Source: Silene latifolia (Eukaryota; Streptophyta; Magnoliopsida; Caryophyllales; Caryophyllaceae). Taken from it: DNA of 64,000 nt. The stretch spans positions 16,111,748 to 16,175,747 of the forward strand of contig NC_133530.1 of assembly GCF_048544455.1 (NCBI RefSeq), in the 5' to 3' direction. Below the pieces are notes generated by a model. The model saw only the letters and a list, made by a program, of their open reading frames with translations, made no database searches and had not been told where the DNA came from. Positions 1 through 12,549 of the stretch are shown here, in pieces. The position numbers and the translations under genes are program-made. The stretch's first letter is position 1. Each line of letters begins with the position of its first letter.

Positions 1-315
1 ATTTGTAAATTCATAGTTCAAAATAGCTATAAGCCCAAGAGTGAACCGGCTTGCAGAAGCGAACATTTCGACAAGCCGGTCCATTTTCATTGCGTTAGGC
101 TAAGGCCCATTATAAATTGGAGCATCAATTACTTTTATTTTCCCGGCACTACTTGTTCCATTATTGGGTGGGTTTCTTATTGTTAACATATCTAGATCTG
201 AATCCGAGCTTATGTTGTTATGATAATAGAGATGGATTCGGGTTTTTGAATCTTCTCCACTTCTACTACTCAAGTAACAAAGTAGGAAGCTACATACTAT
301 GATCATGTTTTTCAT
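1..315 (-). pseudogene. DIR: Dirigent-like pseudogene, cut by the window start
   Basis: Translation on the minus strand from the ATG at 315 gives a hydrophobic leader (MKNMIIVCSFLLCYL), then a dirigent-type strand (RIHLYYHNN) and the family block KIKVIDAPIYNGP. A TAG stop lies at 100-102. Reading past it in the same frame gives clear dirigent sequence (ASASRFTLGLIAILNYEFTN) to the window edge. It therefore looks like a host gene copy with a nonsense change at the codon after NGP, where the intact copies in this window have LEPNA or similar. The C-terminal third is outside the window. It is more diverged than the copies at 20.5-46 kb and keeps YYHNN, closer to the family FYFHD motif. The family call is secure. 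Pseudogene status rests on one stop in a partial copy. Confidence 0.8.
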
Positions 316-413
316 TTTGCTTTCTTTTTTTTTTTACTAAATTGAATTTTTTAAATGAGTGAGATTTGACATGTTTATATATTGGGTATAATTAGGAATA
401 TAAGTTATTATTA

Positions 414-690
414 GGAAAAATTACAAATAACCACCATGTATTTACGTATTTTTACAAATAACCACCACGTATTTCTATTTTTACAAATAACCCCCAAGCT
501 TTTATGTATACTCCCCAATCACCACCGTATATTTGACCCGAACTCGTTTTTTATATTTTCCGACTCATTAATTAACGATTTATCTGAAATACCCAAGTTA
601 CCCTTATGAACTTATACAATCCAAAATTAACAAAACATTTCTATTTCTATCTTTTTCTATTTCCTTGAAGACCCAAATCAATTAAAATTC
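414..690 (+). repeat. Left terminal inverted repeat of the MULE
   Basis: It pairs with 3290-3561 on the opposite strand and runs to the shared block GAAGACCCAAATCAATT. The arms have diverged by substitutions and small indels, so the insertion is not recent. Confidence 0.8.
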
Positions 691-3289
691 ATATCTTATC
701 TTTATAAATACAGAAACATTTAAAGCATCCATATTCACCCACGTCATCAAATACAGTTTTTTTTCATTTTTCATAAATAGTTAATGTGGGACCCGCAGCA
801 AAGAATCTGGAATTAATTTCTCGAAAACCACCATGTTTTGTACGTAAATGTTTATGTTTATGTTTGTACGTAAATATAAAATAATGCATAATCTCCTAAT
901 TTATCTTATGATCTTAATTTCTAGGAATCATATAAAACTATAGATTATATAACCACATACAAACTATGTAGAATCATAGGCAACACAATTACACTTCCTA
1001 AAATGTTACCAATATAATCAGAACAAAGTATAAAAAAAATTGTTATCGAAAATCGTTTTGTTTTTGGTTGATAAAATCGGTATAAAACATAAAATTAAAA
1101 TAAAATAGCATTCCTTGGCAAAAAAAAAATCGTAAAAAAAAATTAAAAAAAATTAAGACCACGAATTTGAAAATTGTAGAAAACAACAAAATTAGACCAC
1201 AAAATTTATATCGTCTTTAACTTGAATGGTAGATTTGCAAACAATAAAGTAAATGGTAGATCTGCAAACTCTTGCATAAAAAAATAATTATAATGATATT
1301 AAAATATTAATAATCGAAATATATGCAAAAAAACATTAAATAAAAAGTGAAAAATTATTAAAATCGAAAAAGGTAAAAAAAAAACTCATTTTTTGGGAAA
1401 AAACTATCAGAAAAAACATTTCAAGACGCAAAAAAAAAAGTGAAAAAGAAATTCAAAAACAACAATCATTATATGTAAAAATAAAATTTTTAATAAGACT
1501 GAAAGACATCATAATTATTGAAGATTAGTGTAAAAGTAACTAAAAAAATATATAAGAAAACCAAAATATCATATAAAATACTACATGCAAAAAAAAAAAG
1601 AAATAAGGATTAAAAACTCAATACTCGGAAATACTAAAGCTCGGTTTTCGTTGAGATAATATACAATACTAAAATCTTGATCACAATTTCATATTGTTCT
1701 TCAATATTTATTTATCATGTAATTGCATGACCATCCAAAACAGGTGATAAGATTAAAATTTGATAAAAATAATTTTATGAAAAATTGATCAAAATATTGA
1801 GAGGGAGTATAGTTATATCTATTAAATTGAATGATAAGATTGGAACTTTGCAGATCTCTAAATAAAACGGGTGATGATAATCAACGAGATGAGGGAGGAC
1901 TAAAAATGATGAAGGAGCAAATAAATGAAAATATGAGATGAAATTGATTATTGAGATGGGGGAGCGGTGGAAAGACTAAGAGAGTGATCGAAAGTGTTAA
2001 ATTTAAGGCAATTAGTGAATGAGGGAGTGTATATATATTGTGCAAAAATTTAGGGTATATAATATGGACCTATATGAGATGAATGAGTCGACTTAAATAT
2101 TATCATACTCCTATATGGACCGTAAATGTATGAGTTGACCCAAATATATGTGCGCTCTTTTAGTGAGTGAACTATTTACACAAATTTCTCAGTTAACACG
2201 GTTAATATCCGTTTTTATCTTAAGACGAGTCAAGTATAGTTAGAATAAAACAAAAGTAGAAACTAGAGTGCATATGGAATAACATAAGATTTGTCTTATA
2301 TACACAAGTGAGATGGTATTTTACCAGTTTTAATAATTAAAAAGATGTATCCATTTTAGAGGAGACTTAATCAAAGGAGTATGTCTTTTTATTTGGTTCG
2401 GATAAATTTTATACTCATTAACTCGATTTGTGATGATTTTGTTTTATTTGATTGGTATTTAGCGGATACGGTGTTGACATTTGGGCTGATTTAGTTACGA
2501 GGCTAGATCATTAACTCGGTTTACAAATTGAGACTTCAGTTTCGTTAATTTAATCTTTTATAAAAATAATTATAAAAAATTTAATCATACAACAATGACG
2601 TGACATTAAAATTATATACTCCCTCCGTTTCAGAATTTGCATTTGCTTAAAATACCCATCACAAAGAATAAAAGAAACAAACAAACGATGAGGACAAATA
2701 GAGAAATAGACTACGCATATTATAATTCAAGTTTATTATCGAAATAAGCAACAAGGAAATCTTTTTTACAAATAAATATGTGAATATATTTGTAATATAT
2801 TTAAACGGTTGATATTCACTATAACAAAACTCTTAAATACCTATTTATTTAGATGAACAATTGGACAATTAATCATGTTCAATTAGATTTGCACAACTTT
2901 GAAACTATAAGACGATATATCATTTTAATTTAGTGTCATTCAAATTTTAATAAAAAAATTTACGGCTAACTATTAAAGGATCGACTACCATATACTCAAA
3001 AACATATTATATATTTTATGCGCTCAATTAAGCAACCAACAACGGCATTACCGTCACAGCGTTTGTGTGGGAGAATGTCGTTGCTGCCGCGAACATTGCA
3101 CACGAGCAGGTTCAAGAGACGACAGCTGTCTCAATGACCATTAACATGACTTCCTAGAGACTCAATGGGAAATTGCGTGTTTGACATTCAAACAAAGGCA
3201 ACGAGACAAGGGATGGCGTTCCAAGAGCTTGATTTAAGGGATAATTGATTTAAGGGATTGTAAAGAAAAATTGGATTAATTGATTTAAG

Positions 3290-3561
3290 GGATTTAGGAT
3301 TTCCATATGAATTAATTAATTGATTTGGGTCTTCATGAGGAAATCAAGAAAGATAGAAATGTTATGTTAATTTGGGATTGTGTAAGTTGATAAGGGTAAT
3401 ATGGGTATTTCAAATAGCTTGTTAATTAACTAGTCGGAAAATATAAAAAATGAGTCTCGGGTCATATATACGGTGGTAATTGGGGAGTATACGTGAAAAT
3501 ATGGGGGTTATTTGTAAAAATAAAAATACATGGTGGTTATTTGTAAAAACACGTAATTTCC
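3290..3561 (-). repeat. Right terminal inverted repeat of the MULE
   Basis: Read on the minus strand it repeats the left arm, with the same order of ACAAATAACC motifs, the CTCCCCAAT(T/C)ACCACCGTATAT block and the GAAGACCCAAATCAATT block. Confidence 0.8.
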
Positions 3562-3570
3562 TTATTATTA

Positions 3571-5913
3571 TTATTTTATTCTTATGTTCTAAATAAGTTT
3601 ACGTCTAGTCGTCTATCGACTATTGATTTAGTAGGTAACAAGACGACTAGAGCCAAATTGGGTATATCTTTTCACATAAGAGTTTAATTTATAAGTTCAT
3701 TCTTAAGATGGTTTCATGCAACTATATTTGTATTTCCAACTAACTTTACCTAATAATCATGTCAATAGATGTGTTATCAATGTATATAGTTTCATATACG
3801 TTTGGCAATGTTGTATGATTTTCACGAAATCATGAATTGAATTTTAATGTTGGAGTTGAATATAATCAACGCCTAATATGTTTTTAACTTGTAAGTTGAC
3901 TTGAGAAACGAGTTATTCAAATCGAGTTGGATCGCTTGATTTGGTTATGATTGTATGTATCTCGAATTTATTTGAATAGGGGTTGTTTTTGGTTGAATCG
4001 TTAATGTTTGCCTTTAATCTTAACAAGGATTGAGTCAACTTATTACTTCTTCCAACGGTTTAAATCATGTTGGATTATGTTTTGATCAATCCTCCGGGAT
4101 AGTTTAGGTCAATATTCATGATGGAGTCGGGTCACTTTATAGACTCCATCAAATTTATAATTGGAGTAACCTTTAAATAGGGAGAACTCCCCAAACTACC
4201 ATTCACAATGAACAATAGAGCTCTCAACAATCCTATTGTATGACTTTTTGTTTGTTTTTTTTTTTTTTTTTTTTTTTTTTTGGCAAAAAGTAACCATTTT
4301 TTAGTGAATAATAATTAGTTTTATTTATGGTAAAGAGTGATCACTTTGAGAAAAATGGTTAATTTTTAATCATAAACTCATAAAAAATGGGTACATTTTT
4401 CTCGTCATATGACAATAGTCATACAATAGAATATGTCTCGGGTCACTCCTTTTCGGGTCGGGGTGGTTATGCCATGTCATAGAGGTCACAAATGGGTCAA
4501 TTGGGTCGGGTATGGGTCGGGTTAGTTGGGAATTGGTCATTACAGATTTCTGGTTAATTTCGGGAGATTATAACTTCGTACTGTTTTGCAAATTTAACTA
4601 CTCTGAATTTATTAGGGATGATTATAACTAATAAAACTTTATTTTGATGTATATTTCTCCGTTCTATTTGTTCTTTATGTTTGCTTTTTTGACAATATTC
4701 ACTAGTAAGTAGAATCTCCAATACAACTTCTAATATATACTCCGTAACATACTCCTTCCCATCAAAACCAAAGGTTACATTTGAAGTATAACATTAATAC
4801 GACTTAGTACTTGTGGTTTGTCATTTTGGCCTTTTGGATCACTTTAAGTCATTTTGGATCAGATCAATTATGGATCGAGTATTTTCAAGTCGGGTCAACA
4901 TTGGTCAATCAAGATTCAGATCGGGTCAATTTGAATTTCTGGGTTATATTCGGGTCAAGCTAGTTCAGATCATTTTCAAGTATCGGATCCAGTAAGTTTT
5001 GCCGGGTCTACCCTCAGTCCTCAGACTCATTTTCAACAGTACACACTCCTCGACTATTGCTCACATTTCAGGTGCGTGCTTTTTTATCTTAGTTATGTTG
5101 GATCAATCAATCAATTTGTTGACCTAAAGTTCTGCGAATTCGAATTTTTTGGAGCAATATTGTTTGTTATCTTCAAGGATGACCCTCTCGCTTGTGACCG
5201 TCTTTTCAAAAAGACCTCTTATAAGTTATAACCCCTTCCCCACTTGCAGTCCCTGAGAGGTCCTTTTGAAGTGACGAAAAGTGTCCGTCTTCAATGAGAA
5301 TTCGTGATACACTCCAATACAATATTGATCTGGGTTGCGTTTAATTACACCAAAAAGGATGAAGAAGATCATTTTTACATTTCAATTTCATGTTAAATTT
5401 TTAAACAAGATAATCAATGGAGTTTTGGAGCATGATTAAATTACTCATACCCAATTCTCTTCAGAATATTTAATCATAGTTATTGTATTTGTGCGAATGT
5501 TTGATATGAGTGGTAATTTCCACATTTCTAATGGACCGAAAAATTTATTCTTTCTTTGGTTACGGGTTATGATGGAATAAATTAAAATGGCTAAAGTGGT
5601 TGCGCTTCTTTGTCGTATGAAGTGCATTTCTCTACTTAATTTTTATCTTGGGTCATTCTAAGTCTTTTTGTATTCTAACACAAGGGTAAGGCTACCTACA
5701 TGGCTACATCCAACCCCTCTTACCCCATAATTAACGGGAGCTTTTGAGGCACTGGGGTAATGTTGTTGTTGTTGTTTGATGAGTGGTCAAGTGTAGGAGC
5801 TATATTGTTCTTAGGTTAATTTCGATTGTATTTGTGGACCTTTTTTTTTTTTTTTTTTTTCTGGGTTCAAATGAACACACTAAAAATGTTGCAGGTAATA
5901 ATCCAATAACCTC
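3571..5913. other. AT-rich spacer
   Basis: No supportable gene. It holds a T-tract at about 4254-4281 inside a short MITE, two patches of degenerate CGGGTC-rich repeats (4440-4560 and 4830-5010, of a type common in decayed plant transposons) and a T-tract at about 5841-5860. Short open frames here have no family signature. Confidence 0.6.
4233..4429. mobile_element. Short MITE with CTATTGTATGACT inverted ends
   Basis: The left end CTATTGTATGACT is matched by AGTCATACAATAG at the right end, about 197 bp apart. The interior is AT-rich and includes a long T-tract. I could not define a target duplication, so the superfamily is unassigned. Confidence 0.5.
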
Positions 5914-6198
5914 ATGGTTGGAGTACGAGAACTCTTACCACATGAGCTAATTCTTGTTCTAAATTTGTGCGCTTGTTGTGGCGGGGATTTTTTTAATCGA
6001 ACGTATTTGTACTTTCACGAGTGGTATCTCTCTAGAGCTACGGTGCCAACGTTGTTCAAGATAGTCGGTCAGATGGGTCCGAATGTCCGCATGACTTTGG
6101 CTTTCGATGACGGCCCTAGCCCCAACTCATTACGACTTCCTCCCACGCGTCTTCAACCAAAAAACTCTCAAGGTAGATTTTGTGTTTTAGACTTTTAG
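5914..6198 (+). other. Unassigned exon-like open patch
   Basis: A 94-codon open frame of more balanced composition than its surroundings. It contains MTLAFDDGPSP, which resembles the metal-binding TFDDGPS motif of NodB-type polysaccharide deacetylases, but the sequence after it (NSLRLPPTRLQPKNSQ) does not continue that fold. A GT splice-donor-like site (AAG/GTAGAT) lies at about 6171-6176. In another frame the segment reads THYDFLPRVFNQKTLK, which I do not recognise. It could be an exon of an unlisted host gene, a remnant, or chance. No function is claimed. Confidence 0.2.
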
Positions 6199-6743
6199 TT
6201 ATGTTTGATTGTGTTGATTTGGTATTGAGCTCATTAAAAGGGCAGTCATTTTTATAATTTATAATGTTTGATCAAGTTAGTTAACCTTACTAAACCAATT
6301 AACTCAACTAAACGAGTTAGCTATTGACTCAGGTCTTATAATCCGCATCAGAACCTTAAAAGCAAGAAGTGAGATGAGTAGGGCCTGAGTGTAATCCTCG
6401 CGACCGAGTTCAAGAGGTCGTTATTTATGTTCAGGTGGGGTTGTTTCTTGGTTGATATTCGACTGATTGCTTAAGCAGTACCAAAGGTCTTGTATTCTAA
6501 AGCTACATATGACATTTTTCTTTAACTTTGGACTTGTGTGCAAGCAAGGAAGTTGATTCCTATAGCTTTATTTATTCCCTCTCAGAATCCTATGAAGTGG
6601 GGGGTTCGATTCTTATCCACAACAAAGTACGCTCATTTGAAAAAAAATGATGAGGTGTGAAAGAGGATTTGATGCACCAGACAACTAATTTTGGCTCATT
6701 GAACCAATATTTTAGCTTGGCAAAACCACGAACCTAAACCGTA
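6199..6743. other. Spacer left of the gypsy element
   Basis: No gene seen. A segment at about 6515-6595 (TTTGGACTTGTG, CAAGCAAGGAAG, CCCTCTCAGAATCC) recurs at about 11955-12020 on the other side of the gypsy insertion. It may be an old direct duplication or copies of one repeat. Positions 6739-6743 are the left CCGTA target duplication. Confidence 0.5.
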
Positions 6744-7013
6744 TGTTGTAGTGTCAGGGTATCACCCCTAAATGAGAGGGAAACCGAGTACTAAAACAGT
6801 ATGATATTTGTAGAGAGATAAAGATTGAAGAAGAAGATTTGTATTATTTGATGAATGAATGAATTACAATGTGTGTTTCTTCTATTTATAGTTATTAGGA
6901 TCTAACAAACTAATAACAGTTGTAACAAACTAATACAACTAATTAACAGCTGTACTATAACTAACTCCTAACAACTTCAGTCCATGTCAGCAATGATCCA
7001 TTCCCCTGTATCA
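6744..7013 (-). repeat. 3' LTR of the gypsy chromovirus
   Basis: 270 bp, the same sequence as 11535-11804 as read. On the minus strand it starts TGATACAGGGG and ends CTACAACA. Confidence 0.95.
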
Positions 7014-7042
7014 TTCCATCCTCCTTAAAAAAAGACTTGACC

Positions 7043-10000
7043 TCAAGTCTGCACATTAAAGGTAGGATATTTGGCCTCAAAGCTGTCAGCAAATTCCCAA
7101 GAAGCATCAGCCATGTCCATGCCAGCCCAATGCACAAGATATTGTACCTTAGCTAGATTTTGGGATTTAACAATTCGTCTATCCAAAATCGCTTGAGGAC
7201 TCAAGGTTTGATCAGCATGTCTACCCTTCAACCAGCCAGGAATATGAGGTTTATCAGGTAGTACTCCTCTAAAGGCCTTTAGCTGGCTCACATGAAAAGT
7301 AGGGTGAATTTGAGCATCCATTGGTAGTTTAAGCTTGTAAGCCACTTTTCCTACCACCATTTCCACCTGAAAAGGCCCAAAGAATTTTGCAGCTAGCTTA
7401 TGGTTATCTCGAGAAGAACACCCCACAGATCTTTGCTTGTAAGGTTGTAACTTCAGCCAAACCCAATCCCCCACAAGGAAGGATCTTTCAGATCTGTGAT
7501 TATCAGCTAGACACTTCATCCTTTCCTGTGCTCTAGTTAAGTGTATCTTGAGAATGTGTAACATTTCTTCCCTCCTCTGCATTGTCCTATCCAACTCATC
7601 AACATTTGACTCACCAGGCAAGTAAGGAAGATGTAAAGGAGGTGGTTGGTTGTAGACTACTTCATAGGGAGTTTGTTGTATAGCTGTATGAAAGTTGGTG
7701 TTGTACCACCATTCAGCCAGAGATAACCAATTGCTCCATTCCTTTGGTTTTTCACCACACATGCAACGTAAATATCCCTCTAAACATCTATTCACAACTT
7801 CAGTCTGTCCATCAGTTTGAGGGTGATAAGCTGTAGAGAGTAAGAGTTCAGTACCCTGCAAAGTGAATAAAGCCTTCCAGAATGCACTCAAGAAAATTGA
7901 GTCCCTGTCACTGACAATACTCCTAGGCCACCCATGAAGTTTGAATACATTATCCAGATATGCTTGGGCCACTGTAGTAGCAGTATAAGGATGTGTCAAG
8001 GCCATAAAATGACTCATCTTACTCAACCTATCTACCACTACAAATATAACATCTTTGTTGTGTGATTTAGGAAGGCCTGATATAAAATCCATGGAAATGT
8101 CTACCCATACTGCTTCTGGAATTGGTAGAGGTTGTAACAACCCAGGACTTGCTATAGACTCCCCTTTATTGGCCTGACAAATGAGGCATTGTCTGATAAA
8201 ATTGTTGATGTCCTTGTTTTGGCCCTTCCAGTAGAAGAGTAATTTAACTCTTTTTATGGTAGCATCTCTCCCAGAATGGCCCCCTTGATGAGAACTGTGA
8301 AGCCACGTTAAAATCAATTGCTGAACCCCTCCATTTCTACTAAGTACAATTTTATTGTGCCTCCTGATTAACCCATCCTTTAATATAAAAGGATAACAGG
8401 TCTCCCCTTGCTGCAATTGTAAGAATATAGCCTTGAGATGATCATCCAAAGCATAGCTTTCTTGTATTTTAGTCTTCAGATCAGAGTTAATTACTGATAA
8501 TGCTGAAAATAAAATATCAGCTCCTTGAACCCTTGAAAGTGCATCAGCAGCCAAGTTCTCTTTGCCACACCTATATTGGATTTCATAGTCAAAGCCCATT
8601 AATTTGGACAACCAAAATTGCTGAAAAGGAGTTGAAATCTTCTGTTGCAACAACCATTTAAGACTTTTTTTATCTGTCCTTACAATAAAATGATTGTTGG
8701 ATAAGTATTGCTCCCACTTCTGAACTGCTGTAACCAATGCCAGTAACTCTTTTTCATATACTGACAAACCTTGCCATTTGGGACCCAAAGTCTTACTTAA
8801 GAAAGCCAGAGGATGACCTTCTTGCATCAGACGCCCCAATGCCAGATTGGGAAGCATCAGTTTCCACAACAAACTCCTTAGAAAAATCAGGAACTGACAG
8901 TACAGGTGCTGTCACCAAAGCATTTTTCAAAGCCTGAAAGGCTAAGTCAGCCTCCAAAGACCATTGGAAACCATCTTTTTTCAGCAAAGTAGTAAGAGGC
9001 TTGGCAATTTCAGCATACCCCTTCACAAATTTTCTATAATAGCCAGCCAACCCAAGGAAACTCCTTAACTCCTTTACTGTTTTAGGAGTTGGCCATTCTT
9101 GAACTGCTTTTATTTTCCTAGAGTCAGTTTCCACCCCAACTCCAGATATAAAATGGCCTAGATACTCAACCTTGGCACTAGCAAAAGCACACTTGCTTAA
9201 TTTGGCAAACATGTGTTGCTGTTTCATTAACTCAAATACAAGCCTCAGGTGGGATATATGGTTTACTAGACTGTCACTGTAAACCAATATATCATCAAAG
9301 AAAACCAAGACACATTTCCTTAACAATGGCCTAAATACTTGGTTCATCCAAGCTTGAAAGGAGGCAGGGGCATTAGTCAAACCAAAAGGCATGACAAGAA
9401 ACTCATAATGGCCAGAGTGAGTCTTAAAAGCTGTTTTGAATACATCTTCCTTGGCCATTCTGAGTTGGTGATAACCAGCCCTTAAGTCCAGCTTAGTGAA
9501 GATAGTTGCTCCAGCTAGTTCATCAATCAACTCATCCACCACAGGTATTGGAAATTTGTCTTTGATGGTTTTCTTATTAAGCTCTCTATAGTCCACACAA
9601 AGCCTCCAAGACCCATCTTTCTTACCAACTAACACTACAGGGGATGCAAATGGGCTACAGCTTTGTTGAATGACTCCCTTATCAAGCATTTCTTGAATTA
9701 ACTTCTCAATAATATCCCTTTGTTTCAAGGCATACCTATAAGGTCTAATGCTTACAGGATTTACACCAACTTCTAATGGGATTTTATGGTCAATTATTCC
9801 TCTTGAGGGGGGTAAAGACTTGGGCTCCTTAAATATTACTGAATATTCTTGTAATAATTTTTCAATTCCCTCAGGATATTCAGTATTGTGCAACTGAAAA
9901 CAGCTTACTGGAGAACTCTTCCTTAATTGGTGTTGTTCAGTGACTTGCAAGTAAAACAAATGGATAGCATTGGCCATTAGCTTAGGGGTAGCTATGGCAT

Positions 10001-11381
10001 CACCCCTAACCTTAGGAGAAATACCCCTTAAAACATGTTTGATACCCTTAGCCTCAAAAGACATCCACAATTTATTAAAATTCCATTTTACAGTACCAAG
10101 AGTACTCAACCACTGCACTCCCAAGACCATATCACAGCTGCCTAAGGGTATTAGTAAAGCCTCACATTGGAATTCAGTGTTTTGTAACTTCCATTGAAAA
10201 TTGGGACACACATGCTGACATGCTAGATGATTTCCATCAGCAACTGCCACAGATTGAGGGCTAATTGGATTGATTTGGAGATTTAATTTCCTAGCCAAGT
10301 CGAGGTCTAGAAAGTTGTGAGTACTTCCAGAGTCTATCAAAATATGCAGTGGTTTCCTACCCATATAGCCAGTGACTCTCATAGTTTGGAAGGACTGACT
10401 ACCATGTAAAGCATTGATAGAAATGTGGGGATCTATACTATGCACTTCAAATTCAGTGTCCCCTACCTCAGTATATCCCTCCTGGACACTCTCAGAATCA
10501 CTGTCCTCTTCAGAATCACCAGGTACAAGAATAGTAAAAAGCTGTGGTTTCTTAAAACTACATTTGTGTCCTCTGACATAAGGTTTATCACAAAAGTAAC
10601 AGATACCTTTAGCAATCTTATCAGCCCTTTCAGCCATTGTTAAGTGCCTTTGGGAAGTATTAGACTTAGAATCAGCAGGAATAGTGGGAGTGGGGAGAAG
10701 TGGTGATTTGTTTACAGTTCCTGACCCCACAGATTTAGACCCCAGACCACCAGAAAAACGAGAGTAAGTTCTGGTTGCCTCCACACTCTCCTCTTGCAAC
10801 CTAGCAAAGGCTACAGCTTCAGCTATAGTAGCAGGTTTAAATGCTTTTACAAAAGGCTTAATGACAGGTTTTAGGCCACCAATGAAGCTATCTAAGAATA
10901 AAGCATCATTCAATAAAGGGTTCCTCTGAATCATTAGAGATTTTAAGTATTCAAAGGAATCAAGATAGTCATTTAAAGAGCCAAGTTGATGCAATTTGTT
11001 AAATTTTTCAACCACATTATCACCCACATCATCTACAAAACGAGCACATAAATCAAGAACAAAAGAAGACCAAGAAACTGTTACCCTTGCAGCCATATAT
11101 GCATTAAACCAATCACCAGCTTTCCCAGAAAGATGAATACCCGCAATATCCACCTTTTGATCATCTGGAATTTTGCATAAATGGAAATATTTCTCACATT
11201 TCTGGACCCAACCCCGTGAATTCTCCCCAGAAAAGGAGGGAAAATCAAGTTTGGGAATAAACCCTAATTGTCTTGGAGTAGTGGGAGTGGAAGACGTAGT
11301 ATGAACACCATTGCCTGAATTAATGTCAGATTGAAGACGTTCTTGAAACAGCGTCATCAATTGCGACATCTGAGCTTCCAT
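7043..11381 (-). CDS. gag-pol coding region of the gypsy chromovirus
   Basis: This is the extent of the coding domains, not one open frame. In transcription order: gag from about 11381 with a retrotransposon gag domain and a knuckle CYFCDKPYVRGHKC near 10600; protease with LIDSGSTHNFLD near 10320; reverse transcriptase with KLDLRAGYHQ and FFDDILVYS at about 9800-9250; RNase H at about 9000-8550; integrase with an HHCC zinc finger near 8300-8150 and a core (DFISGLPKS, SDRDSIF) to about 7700; and a terminal chromodomain (YLVHWAGM...ASWEF) near 7150-7060. The domain order is Ty3/gypsy and the chromodomain places it in the chromoviruses. It is an element gene, not a host gene. Confidence 0.93.
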
Positions 11382-11534
11382 TGCCTTTCCTTATTCTATA
11401 ATGCGCTGATTCTGCTCATTCAATCGTTGTTCCAAGGATTTTAATTGAGTTTCCATGGTAGTTTTGCGTGTTTTAGCCAGGATTGAGAAGTGTTTTAATG
11501 GCGGAAGTGAGGATCGAAAGAAAGCTGATACCAA

Positions 11535-11804
11535 TGTTGTAGTGTCAGGGTATCACCCCTAAATGAGAGGGAAACCGAGTACTAAAACAGTATGATATTT
11601 GTAGAGAGATAAAGATTGAAGAAGAAGATTTGTATTATTTGATGAATGAATGAATTACAATGTGTGTTTCTTCTATTTATAGTTATTAGGATCTAACAAA
11701 CTAATAACAGTTGTAACAAACTAATACAACTAATTAACAGCTGTACTATAACTAACTCCTAACAACTTCAGTCCATGTCAGCAATGATCCATTCCCCTGT
11801 ATCA
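11535..11804 (-). repeat. 5' LTR of the gypsy chromovirus
   Basis: 270 bp, matching 6744-7013. It is followed on the minus strand by the tRNA-Met-type primer-binding site at about 11524-11533. The element promoter should lie here. Confidence 0.95.
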
Positions 11805-12094
11805 CCGTACTATTTCTTTTTTTGGAGCTTGAAGCTGATGGTGGATTGGTGTGTATGGCGTATGGTTTCGGAAGTGGTTAAGGCTGATGGTGGTACAATA
11901 TCTTTAGTAGGGGACCATCAATTCTAAGGCTTACATCTTACAGTTTTTCTTTAATAACTTTGGACTTGTGAGGAAGCAAGGAAGCTGATTCATATAGCTT
12001 TATTCCCTCTCAGAATCCGATTTAAGGGGAGACGAAATGAAAGCGAAAAAAATCACAAAACACAACAAAATATAAGGATAGTAACGTTTTTCAG

Positions 12095-12316
12095 CCCTTA
12101 TGGCAACCACACTGCACAGCACCGCGACAATCGTTGTCGTGCCGATGATCATACCCTTACTAAGCAAATTCAAAGTCTACATAACCCCGATGGTCGTATT
12201 ATTGATGTCAGGCCTATTTTCCAACTGGTTGAGGAAATTATAAAGCGCGCCACACAAACTACCGAGGGTTCTTCTGAGGAAATTATATCGGAGAGGGAGT
12301 CCTTGGGGGGAAAGCG
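12095..12316 (+). CDS. SEO: Sieve element occlusion (SEO) gene, 5' exon part before the copia insertion
   Basis: The frame reads ...DDHTLTKQIQSLHNPDGRIIDVRPIFQLVEEIIKRATQ... This matches the SEO N-terminal block that normally reads like MMKQIQxTHxPDGRxxDVxPLLxLVEDILxRAT. It ends in mid codon at the copia target site AAGCG, and the frame resumes in phase at 17107. A splice acceptor-like TTTTTCAG lies at 12087-12094 and there is no in-frame ATG in this exon, so a short first exon with the start codon is expected upstream. I could not find it, and the gypsy element occupies much of that space. The exon start is an inference. The family match is strong. Confidence 0.75.
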
Positions 12317-12530
12317 TATAAGACAAGGGTGATTATGAATTGAGTTGTATTTACTAATGAATGAATTACAAGTATATATAGGACCTAAGGCTAGGGTAAG
12401 TAGGAAGAAAGAGATCTATACAAATATACTAGACAATATGCTAAGGATACTAATTGCTATAATACAAAGATTATGTGCTAAAAGATTTTATACAATATGC
12501 TAGGAATTATTTGTTGCTATATTGTTAACA
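12317..12530 (-). repeat. 3' LTR of the copia element
   Basis: 214 bp, the same as 16888-17101 as read. Confidence 0.95.
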
Positions 12531-12549
12531 CGCCCCCTCAAGTTGGACG

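Larger units (their letters stand above)
414..3561. mobile_element. Non-autonomous Mutator-like element (long-TIR MULE)
   Basis: The two ends are inverted copies of each other for about 270 bp. The left end begins GGAAAAATTACAAATAACC, and the right end read on the minus strand begins GGAAATTACGTG and then carries the same ACAAATAACCACCATGTATTT and later blocks. A perfect 9-bp direct repeat TTATTATTA flanks it (405-413 and 3562-3570), the size made by Mutator transposases, although a simple-sequence target makes that match less unlikely. The interior is very AT-rich with A-tracts and has no transposase-like ORF. One patch at about 3035-3235 is more GC-balanced and may be captured sequence. A Stowaway-like half end (CTCCCTCCGTTTCAGAA) occurs near 2622. 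Confidence 0.8.
6744..11804 (-). mobile_element. Ty3/gypsy chromovirus, near whole, young (Reina-like)
   Basis: Two 270-bp LTRs that look identical bound it, with a 5-bp target duplication CCGTA (6739-6743, 11805-11809). On the minus strand the LTRs run TG...CA. A primer-binding site GGTATCAGC complementary to initiator tRNA-Met follows the 5' LTR at about 11524-11533, and a purine tract AAGGAGGATGGAA precedes the 3' LTR at about 7014-7026. The coding region holds gag with a CCHC-type knuckle, protease, reverse transcriptase, RNase H, integrase and a C-terminal chromodomain. It looks near whole with about one break. LTR identity implies a recent insertion. Lineage is judged from size, short LTRs and the chromodomain, and is tentative. 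Confidence 0.95.
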
